Positions 57,796-64,000 of a stretch of 64,000 bases of DNA are shown piece by piece. A model generated the notes under the pieces. It did not search any database, was not told the DNA's origin, and was given only the letters and a program-made list of their open reading frames with translations. The translations under genes and the position numbers were made by a program. Source of the stretch: Fibrobacter sp. UWB11. GTDB taxonomy: Bacteria > Fibrobacterota > Fibrobacteria > Fibrobacterales > Fibrobacteraceae. The first letter of the stretch is position 1. Every line of letters begins with the position of its first letter. The stretch spans positions 1 through 64,000 of the forward strand of contig NZ_FSRT01000004.1 of assembly GCF_900143015.1 (NCBI RefSeq). Direction: 5' to 3'.

Positions 57796-58665
57796 TTACA
57801 GGGGTGGGAGCGTGTTTGCGACGAGTGTGATGGCGTCTTGTAGCGAAAGGGGGGCATTGTTTTGGGTGAGATGCGCCTTGAAGCAGACTCGTCCGAAAAG
57901 CATTTCGGGAGTAATGCCGGCCTCTTTGTCTTGCCTTAAACTGTGTGCGAGCTCACGCTTGGAAAGTTTTTTATTGTTGGCATCGACGATTAAGGGGTGG
58001 TGTAGGTAAATGGGGCGGTCTGTGCGTCCAAGGGCTTCCATTAAGGCGATTTGTCGAGCTGTAGAATTGCGGATGTCTTCGCCTCTCACGATATGCGTGA
58101 TGTTTTCGTCGATATCATCGACACAGACTGCAAATTGGTATGTCCATTGGTTGTCCCTATCGCGGATAGGGAAGTCACCACATTGAAGTTTCGGATTTTC
58201 ATGAAAGTCTCCCAAACGGAGATCGTGCCAGTCGATAACTTTATTTGGAACGATAAAGCGCAAATTGTGCGGAAGGGGGAGGCTGTGCGGTTCGTGCAAG
58301 CATTTTCCTTGATAAACGATTTCGCCTGTTTCGCTTTGCGGATTATCGGCAAGGAGTTGTTTGCGACTGCAATAGCACGGGTAAACTAACGATTTTTCTT
58401 CGAGCTTTTGGAGTGCTACATTATAAACATCATTTCGTGCGCTCTGAATACTTTCTGAATCATGCTTGAATCCCAACCAAGCTAAATCTTCACGGATTCC
58501 TTCGATGTAGGCGGGGCGCGCACGACTTTGATCGTGATCTTCTATTCTTAAGTGGATCTTTAAGTTCCATTTTTTTGCAGCAGCCCACACATAAAGTGCC
58601 GAAAGTAGATGGCCTTCGTGGAGATAGCCCGTGGGGCTTGGTGCGAATCGAATTTTTCCTGACAT
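57796..58665 (-). CDS. gluQ: Glutamyl-Q tRNA(Asp) synthetase
   Basis: 289 residues, a truncated class I synthetase catalytic domain. It glutamylates the queuosine of tRNA-Asp, not the 3' end. Marks: APSPTGYLHEGHL (HIGH variant), a zinc site CYC ... YxxxC, and KLSKR for KMSKS. No anticodon-binding domain is present, as expected. ATG 58665 is taken in preference to a GTG six codons upstream. It is a single gene on its strand. Confidence 0.93.
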   Translation of the reverse strand: MSGKIRFAPSPTGYLHEGHLLSALYVWAAAKKWNLKIHLRIEDHDQSRARPAYIEGIREDLAWLGFKHDSESIQSARNDVYNVALQKLEEKSLVYPCYCSRKQLLADNPQSETGEIVYQGKCLHEPHSLPLPHNLRFIVPNKVIDWHDLRLGDFHENPKLQCGDFPIRDRDNQWTYQFAVCVDDIDENITHIVRGEDIRNSTARQIALMEALGRTDRPIYLHHPLIVDANNKKLSKRELAHSLRQDKEAGITPEMLFGRVCFKAHLTQNNAPLSLQDAITLVANTLPPL

Positions 58666-58830
58666 ATTGCTTTTGTATGACACATCACAAATATAAGTTG
58701 TAAAATTGTTACTAAAGTCACATATTTTTTATGAAAAAACATAAATATTTTGTTTTTTTCGTAAAAAGCGATTTTGTTATATATATTATTGTCATTAAAG
58801 GGATGTGTATCCTTGGAAGACGGAGTAATT

Positions 58831-59418
58831 ATGGGTGGAATGAGAATTCTTTCGAGAGCCTGTGTGGCTCTTTTCTTTGCTTTTGCAGCAAGTGCATTTG
58901 CAGAAGATGTTGTTGCAATGGCTTCTAACGGCTCGACTGTTATCTTGCATGACAATGGTCGTTGGGAATATCATCAGAACAACAGCAAAATTCGTGATGT
59001 GCGCGAGAGTGCAATTCCCGAAGATGCGAAGTTCAATGTGATTGTCGAATACGAAAAGCCCGAAATGGTGCGTAAGAACGTGCGACTTGCCATGGAGGCT
59101 GCTTTTGCGACTGAAGAAGAAATTCGTGACAGTTTGAGAAATGTACCGAAGGGCGGTTACATTTATTTTCAGGTAAAGACTTCACAAATCAAGAAGGGAA
59201 TGCCTCGCAAGTTGACTTACTCCTTGTTCGATGGCAGCAAGAAACCTATATTTAAGAAAACGGTTTCTGATACCGAAGCGGTCCCGAGCGAACAGAGAGG
59301 AATATCGAATTTGCTCGTCGTTCCTGTGTATGGGCACCCCAAGTCCAACGTTATGTTGGCTCGTGTCGAGGCTCGTGACGGGATGGAGACGCTTGATATC
59401 GATATCCCCATTAGGTAA
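58831..59418 (+). CDS. Secreted periplasmic protein, unknown
   Basis: 195 residues. A hydrophobic signal (about 5-24, ending SAFA), then the motif GSTVILHDNGRWEY, common in small exported proteins of unknown role, and a C-terminal beta-rich domain. GGAG is 8 nt before ATG 58831, which decides the start against several upstream in-frame codons. The exonuclease starts just after. No function can be named. Confidence 0.7.
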   Translation: MGGMRILSRACVALFFAFAASAFAEDVVAMASNGSTVILHDNGRWEYHQNNSKIRDVRESAIPEDAKFNVIVEYEKPEMVRKNVRLAMEAAFATEEEIRDSLRNVPKGGYIYFQVKTSQIKKGMPRKLTYSLFDGSKKPIFKKTVSDTEAVPSEQRGISNLLVVPVYGHPKSNVMLARVEARDGMETLDIDIPIR

Positions 59419-59424
59419 TTTGCA

Positions 59425-59991
59425 TTGCTAAAATTTGCGGTAGTCGATCTAGAAACGACCGGCGGACATGGTGAAGATAATCGAATAATGGAAATCGGAA
59501 TCGCCCTGATGGACGGTTCCGAAATTGTTGGTACGTTCCACTCGCTTGTGGACCCCGGGCAGCCGATTACACCGTTTGTTCGGGAACTTACTGGCATCAC
59601 TGACGACATGGTCAACGGCCAACCGCAATTTGGTGAGATTGCAGAACATGTGGCGGAACTTTTGCAGGACCGCATATTCGTGGCGCATAATGTGCAGTTC
59701 GATAACAAATTCATGACTGCTGAATTGAAGCGCTGCTGCATCAAGTTTAATCCTCCGAGACTTTGTACGGTTAAACTTGCGAGGAAAATATTTCCGGGAC
59801 AACCGAGCTACAGTTTGCACAAACTCACGGAATCGTTAGGACTTCCGGATTTTAATCATCACCGCGCTTTGGACGACACGTTGGCTGCGGCTGCTATTTT
59901 GAAAGCTGCTTTGAAAAAAGTGGGCGAGGCTGGGGTGTTTAAAAATGTAGTGAATTTGTCTGTTGCCAAGAAACAGGCAATTAATAAGTAG
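59425..59991 (+). CDS. DnaQ-like 3'-5' exonuclease (DEDDh), second
   Basis: 188 residues. Exo I VVDLETTG, Exo II HNVQFDNKF and Exo III HHRALDDTLAA, a full DEDDh set. It is shorter than, and clearly diverged from, the protein at 10580. TTG start at 59425 after AGG. It is close to the upstream secreted-protein gene (6 nt) and probably cotranscribed. Which of the two serves as proofreading subunit is not clear. Confidence 0.85.
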   Translation: MLKFAVVDLETTGGHGEDNRIMEIGIALMDGSEIVGTFHSLVDPGQPITPFVRELTGITDDMVNGQPQFGEIAEHVAELLQDRIFVAHNVQFDNKFMTAELKRCCIKFNPPRLCTVKLARKIFPGQPSYSLHKLTESLGLPDFNHHRALDDTLAAAAILKAALKKVGEAGVFKNVVNLSVAKKQAINK

Positions 59992-60018
59992 TTGTTGGTC
60001 GTTTGCTATTGCCCCCTT

Positions 60019-60091
60019 CGCCATCCTGAGTGGCGATAAGTTCTATGCTCAGCCAACTGCGTGCGGAATCCCGGCTTGACCGGGAATCTCC
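60019..60091. repeat. Two palindromic elements in the convergent gap
   Basis: A partial ATCCTGAG-type element at 60019-60053 and a full one, CGGAATCCCGGCTTGACCGG followed by GAATCTCC, at 60064-60091, then TTTTTTCT. The latter shares the arms of the one at 10541 in opposite order. It lies between the exonuclease and the GH3 gene ends and may serve both as terminator. Confidence 0.7.
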
Positions 60092-60097
60092 TTTTTT

Positions 60098-61390
60098 CTA
60101 CTTCAAAATTCCGGCTTTATATTTCAGCTTCAAGATACGAGCGGCGGATTCTTCGATGCGCTTCTTGTATTTTGAGTTCTTTTCGGAAAGTTCCATCATG
60201 ATGTTGAGCATGTCCTTGGCTTTGGACGTGTAAGAAATCATGAGCATATCGTTGCCTGCATCGATGATGGCGGTGATGAGTCGCTTGAAGTCTTTATCGG
60301 GGTAGTTTTTGCGCGGTGGAATTTGCGTTTTGCCGCTTGCCCAGGCGCGAAGCGATGTGCCCCAGAGGTCATCGGTAAGCATAATCATGTCTGGGGAATA
60401 CTTGCGGGCAATCTTGACGATGTTGGCGTCAAAGACGGCGGGGCGGCTGGAAATGCGCAAAAAGTGGACGCTCGACATCATCGTGACGGGGATGTCTTTG
60501 GAAAGAGTCCTGAAAAAGCTTATGTTCTGGTCGATTTTTTCTTTGGGCGATGCGCTGATGGCAATTTGATGGTCGCTGTTTGTCCAGGAATCATAACCGG
60601 GGAAGTGCTTTGAAACGCAGATGATGCCGTTGTCACGCATGCCATTGACGAATGCTCTTACTTTATAAGCATTTGTTGTGTCGTTTCCCCACGAACGGCG
60701 GCTTTCTTCCATGAATGAATTGGACTCGCGATGGTCCTTAGACGGGTCCAAAACGGGTGCCAAATTCATGTTGATTTTGATGTCTTTAAGCGCGCGTCCG
60801 ATTTTCTTTGCAAGCGTGTGAATTTTTGTGGAATCCATGCGGCGCATTTCGCGTGCGCTTGGGGTATTGTGCCAATGATCGGAATACGATGCCAAACGAT
60901 TGACAAGGCCGCCTTCTTGGTCGATAGCGGTGAATACTGGAATTTTTAAGTTCGAGTTGATTTCTTCAACTTTGTGCAGGTAATTATCCGTTTCCTTGAG
61001 GTGCTTGCCGGTAATGAGCAATCCTCCGATTTCGTTCTCGATTGCAAATTCAGACGTTGTAAGGAATACCATAATCATTTGCGCCGCCTTTTGGCGGAGT
61101 GTCATGGATTCCCATAAGGGCATAAGAGCGTCTGGTAAACCATAAGGGTTTTTGCCGGACTTTGCAGCGGAAGAAGATTGTGCGATTGCTGAAGACGATT
61201 GCGCAATTGATGACGAAGACTGCACAAAACTTACAGAGTCTTTTATGGAACAAATTTGCGACTCGTTTTTGGGCAGAAGGGATTCTGTTAATGAATTTAT
61301 TGGGGTAAAGCGGCGATCGGACATGTCGTCGGAAAAGGCTGCTGAAAAAGCTCCCAAAATTGTAATTACTAACAGAATATTTTTGTACAT
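60098..61390 (-). CDS. Secreted GH3-family beta-N-acetylhexosaminidase-like protein
   Basis: 430 residues. Signal peptide (about 1-20, ending FS), then a Ser/Gln linker (SSSSIAQSSSAIAQ), then a GH3 barrel. The NagZ loop is KHFPGYDSWTNSDH, where the family usually has KHFPGHG and then DSH: the first His is Tyr here, but Asp-His at the end remains. The nucleophile is the first Asp of LTDDLWG. NagZ enzymes cut GlcNAc-anhydroMurNAc; this one is exported, which suggests cell-wall or chitin-related substrates. ATG 61390 lies 13 nt after the topB stop, and the two are likely cotranscribed. The altered His is odd and may change the mechanism or specificity. Confidence 0.82.
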   Translation of the reverse strand: MYKNILLVITILGAFSAAFSDDMSDRRFTPINSLTESLLPKNESQICSIKDSVSFVQSSSSIAQSSSAIAQSSSAAKSGKNPYGLPDALMPLWESMTLRQKAAQMIMVFLTTSEFAIENEIGGLLITGKHLKETDNYLHKVEEINSNLKIPVFTAIDQEGGLVNRLASYSDHWHNTPSAREMRRMDSTKIHTLAKKIGRALKDIKINMNLAPVLDPSKDHRESNSFMEESRRSWGNDTTNAYKVRAFVNGMRDNGIICVSKHFPGYDSWTNSDHQIAISASPKEKIDQNISFFRTLSKDIPVTMMSSVHFLRISSRPAVFDANIVKIARKYSPDMIMLTDDLWGTSLRAWASGKTQIPPRKNYPDKDFKRLITAIIDAGNDMLMISYTSKAKDMLNIMMELSEKNSKYKKRIEESAARILKLKYKAGILK

Positions 61391-61403
61391 GCGGTAAAAA
61401 CTG

Positions 61404-63932
61404 CTAACCACTAGTCTTCTTTGCAAAACGGCGCGGTTTGAATTCACGCGGAGGGAACTCGAACTTGAGCTTGCCTTTCACGAGTGTGAGGTAGGCGTCG
61501 AACAGGCGACGAGTCTTGTTGCTGCGGAAACCCTTGATAAGCGAGGTCTTTTCACCAGCGAGCAGTTTCTTGATGTCGTCTAGCGGGAGTTCCTTGCCTA
61601 AAAGAATCTTCGGGAGCGTGATGCCGCTTGGTTCCTTCTTCACATAGCTTTCGGAGACGTAGCCCGTGAGCGTTTCATAAACGTCGGAACCGTCAACAGG
61701 CGATTTGCCGATAACTTCACCGAGTTCAATTTCTTCTGGCTTTTCGTCAAAGACAAATTCGATTTTGTTTTCGTCGTTTATGGTAAGAACGGCAGAAAAT
61801 TCGGCACCTTTCTTGCTGCGGAAACCGGTCAGAGGACCAATCTTTCGCTTTGTCAAAAGTTCGATGATTTCGCTTTCGGTGAGGTGCTTTCCGCCGACAA
61901 TCTTGCGGATTACGATGCCATCTTCAGTTCTGTAACGGCTGACGGTTTCAAAAACCTTCTTGCCATTCACGGGGCTAAAGCTAGCTTCGTTTTCGGTATC
62001 GTCTTCCTTGAATCCCTTGATGTTTTTCACCATGGTCTTGGTCATTTCGACGATGCCGCTCATGAATGCTTCGCGAGATTCCTTGCCCTTCGAGATGAGG
62101 TCCATCTTGTATTCCCATTCGCCGGTGAGTTCCGGGCTGGTGAGGGCTTCGCAGTTCATAGCAGAAAGGACCTTGATGAGGTCGAATGCCTTTGCTGTCG
62201 GAATCATTTCCTTGCCGTCGCGGATAACGTACTTGTCGCTCACGAGCTTTTCGATAATGGCTGCTCGTGTAGCCGGCGTTCCAAGGCCGCGCTCCTTCAT
62301 GGCGTCGCGCAGTTCATCATCTTCGACGAGCTTACCGGCACTTTCCATCATCGAAAGGAGCGTGCTTTCGGTGTAGTGTGCTGGCGGCTTGGTAAAGTCT
62401 TCCTTGGCGTCAATTTCAAGCATCTTGGCGGTGTTGCCATTGAGCTGTGGAATGTTCGATTCTTCGTCGGATTCCTTGCCGTAAATTGCCTTGAAGCCCG
62501 GATCCACAAGAATCTTGCCTTCGGTAATGAACGTTTCGTTTTCGACTGTCGTGATGCGTGTCGTGTTCAAGTACTGCGCTGGCGGGAAGAAAACCGCGAT
62601 AAAGCGCTGGCAAATCATCGTGTAGATTTTTTCTTCGGCTTCGGAGAGACCCTTCGGCACGACACCTGTCGGGATAATGGCGAAGTGGTCCGAAATCTTC
62701 GAGTTGTCGAAGACCTTCGGTGTGCGCTTCACGTAATTCTTGTCGAGCGCTTCTTGGGCGAACTTGGCGAGCGGGCCTTCGATTTTGCCGAGCGTTGCCT
62801 TTACCGGGGCCACGTAGTCTTCGGGCAAGCAACGGCTATCGGTACGCGGATAGGTCGTTGCCTTGTAATGTTCGTAAAGCGACTGGGCTATGGAAAGCGT
62901 CGTCTTGGCGCTGAATCCAAAGCGGTTGTTTGCTTCGCGCTGGAGCGTGGTGAGGTCATAGAGCTGACCGCACTTCTGCTGGCTCGGGGCGGTAGTCTCT
63001 TCGATGGAGCCTTTCTTCCCCTTGCACTTGGCGAGAATTTCCTGAGCGCGGGCTTCGTCAAAAATTTGCTTGACGCGGTCCTTGCCGTTTTCTTTATCGA
63101 CGGTGAACCACTTGCCTTGGTAACCGGCTCCGGAGTTGTCGAACGAGGCTTCGATTGTCCAGAATTTTTGCGGTACAAAGCGGTTGCGTTCTTCTTCGCG
63201 CTTTACGATGATGGCGAGCGTCGGGGTCTGCACGCGGCCGCACGGCGTAATCTGGAACCCGCCCATGGAACTGTTGTACGCGGTGAGGCCGCGACTTCCG
63301 TTCATGCCTACAAGCCAGTCGGCTTCGCTACGGCAGAGGGCGGCGTTTCGCAGGTTCACCATGTCTTCTTCGGTGCGGAGGTGCTCAAAGGCGTCCTTGA
63401 TGGCGGCTGGCGTCATGCTCTGCATCCAAAGTCTCTTGAATGTCTTGCCCTTGAAGTTCCCCTTGAGAATGTAATCTACGATGTAATAGAAAATCAGTTC
63501 ACCTTCGCGGCCCGCATCGCACGCATTTATAATTGTCGTGACGTCCTTGCGTTTGATGAGTTTGCCGAGTGCGCTGAGGTGGCTTCTGGTCGTGGGGAGG
63601 GCGACGAGTGGGAATTTTTCCGGGAGCATGGGGAGCGTTTTCATGTCCCATGCCTTGTAACGTTCGTCAATATCTTTTGGGTCCGCGATACCTACGAGGT
63701 GACCTATCGCATGGCTTACGATGGTCGTGTCGCTTTCGTAATAGGCGGTTTCTTTTTTGAATGTTTTGGCGCCGAGTACTTTGACCAAGTCTGCTGCTAC
63801 GCTCGGTTTTTCTGCGATAATAAGGGTCTTACCCTCTGCAACCGGTTTTGCAGCTTTTGTAGCTGTCTTGGTGGCGGTTTTCTTTGTAGTGGTTTTGGTT
63901 GTCGCCTTAGTTGTAGTTTTAGTCGTTGCCAT
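61404..63932 (-). CDS. topB: DNA topoisomerase III-type (type IA)
   Basis: 842 residues. Toprim domain with LIIAEKPSVAADLVKVLG and NACDAGREGELIF, the active-site Tyr in TTYPRTDSR, and the GLGTPATRAAIIEKL helix. Two or three C-terminal Toprim_Crpt-type repeats replace zinc fingers (FSPVNGKKVFETVSRY, KSPVDGSDVYETLTGY). The first about 35 residues are Thr/Lys repeats (TTKTTTKATTKTTTKK), like histone-tail or DNA-binding tails in GC-mid bacteria. It decatenates DNA and relaxes negative supercoils. ATG 63932 is chosen against a GTG four codons upstream. No gene is visible from 63945 to the window end. Confidence 0.93.
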   Translation of the reverse strand: MATTKTTTKATTKTTTKKTATKTATKAAKPVAEGKTLIIAEKPSVAADLVKVLGAKTFKKETAYYESDTTIVSHAIGHLVGIADPKDIDERYKAWDMKTLPMLPEKFPLVALPTTRSHLSALGKLIKRKDVTTIINACDAGREGELIFYYIVDYILKGNFKGKTFKRLWMQSMTPAAIKDAFEHLRTEEDMVNLRNAALCRSEADWLVGMNGSRGLTAYNSSMGGFQITPCGRVQTPTLAIIVKREEERNRFVPQKFWTIEASFDNSGAGYQGKWFTVDKENGKDRVKQIFDEARAQEILAKCKGKKGSIEETTAPSQQKCGQLYDLTTLQREANNRFGFSAKTTLSIAQSLYEHYKATTYPRTDSRCLPEDYVAPVKATLGKIEGPLAKFAQEALDKNYVKRTPKVFDNSKISDHFAIIPTGVVPKGLSEAEEKIYTMICQRFIAVFFPPAQYLNTTRITTVENETFITEGKILVDPGFKAIYGKESDEESNIPQLNGNTAKMLEIDAKEDFTKPPAHYTESTLLSMMESAGKLVEDDELRDAMKERGLGTPATRAAIIEKLVSDKYVIRDGKEMIPTAKAFDLIKVLSAMNCEALTSPELTGEWEYKMDLISKGKESREAFMSGIVEMTKTMVKNIKGFKEDDTENEASFSPVNGKKVFETVSRYRTEDGIVIRKIVGGKHLTESEIIELLTKRKIGPLTGFRSKKGAEFSAVLTINDENKIEFVFDEKPEEIELGEVIGKSPVDGSDVYETLTGYVSESYVKKEPSGITLPKILLGKELPLDDIKKLLAGEKTSLIKGFRSNKTRRLFDAYLTLVKGKLKFEFPPREFKPRRFAKKTSG

Positions 63933-64000
63933 TTTTATTTCCACTTGAATCGTCCGAACAGTCCGAACAATACGGCCAGAACGGTAAAGGGGGCGTGTAT

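Overview
The window reads as chromosomal DNA of a Fibrobacter species (phylum Fibrobacterota), probably close to F. succinogenes. The basis is a large fibro-slime-domain surface protein, a TIGR02147/DUF4423 regulator of the kind amplified in Fibrobacter, serine-rich linkers and sorting-like tails on secreted enzymes, a futalosine-route menaquinone gene, tRNAs without encoded CCA, and moderate GC content. No transposase, integrase, prophage or CRISPR array was seen. This is mostly housekeeping sequence broken up by lineage-specific envelope genes and small repeats.

Layout. 1-1.6 kb: 3' end of a 5S rRNA (end of an rRNA operon), an ExbD-like lipoprotein and a 35-residue membrane peptide. 1.6-4.0 kb: the DEAD-box helicase deaD. 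4.3-5.8 kb: tRNA-Ser(CGA) followed by a chain of hairpins, then two copies of tRNA-Glu(UUC) among remnants of duplicated units. 5.8-10.4 kb: an envelope and isoprenoid run (ABC exporter, methyltransferase, waaA, ispH), then rpmB. 10.5-15.5 kb: exonuclease plus acyltransferase, tRNA-Cys, an AT-hook-like protein, an AlkD-like glycosylase, a Cys-rich miniprotein, a PH-like membrane protein and mqnC. 15.5-22.8 kb: an outer-membrane barrel, a secreted CE1-like esterase, two tandem anchored paralogues, a ModF-like ATPase and crcB. 22.9-30.5 kb: DJ-1/PfpI, mrp plus DUF971, a sigma-70 factor, two TPR proteins and rlpA. 30.6-34.1 kb: prfA-prmC, DUF805 and trmO. 34.2-38.2 kb: an HD-GYP sensor, an RmlD-like reductase and a NUDIX hydrolase. 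38.4-42 kb: the TIGR02147 regulator followed by three paralogous lipoproteins. 42-48 kb: polysaccharide deacetylase, an SAHH-like Rossmann protein with a NAT-like enzyme, a MATE pump and an FHA-GGDEF cyclase. 48.4-53.5 kb: the fibro-slime protein and a SPOR protein. 53.6-57.7 kb: a giant DUF4011/DUF3320-type protein with eroded helicase motifs. 57.8-64 kb: gluQ, a secreted protein, a second DEDDh exonuclease, a GH3 enzyme and topB.

Themes. (1) Small palindromic elements with GTCAYCCCG-type ends are scattered through intergenic DNA, and three lie in frame inside genes, one between the catalytic His and Asp of its host enzyme. (2) The tRNA promoters define a -10 box close to CTATATTT, and the same box sits only 6-8 nt upstream of about eleven start codons that lack a Shine-Dalgarno sequence, which points to frequent leaderless mRNAs. 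(3) The tRNA loci carry duplicated and decayed pieces and hairpin arrays. (4) The regulator with three lipoproteins and the helicase-nuclease relic are the strongest candidates for poorly described systems. Functions of recognised families rest on motifs visible in the translations. No database search was run, and all regulatory calls come from reading the bases by eye.
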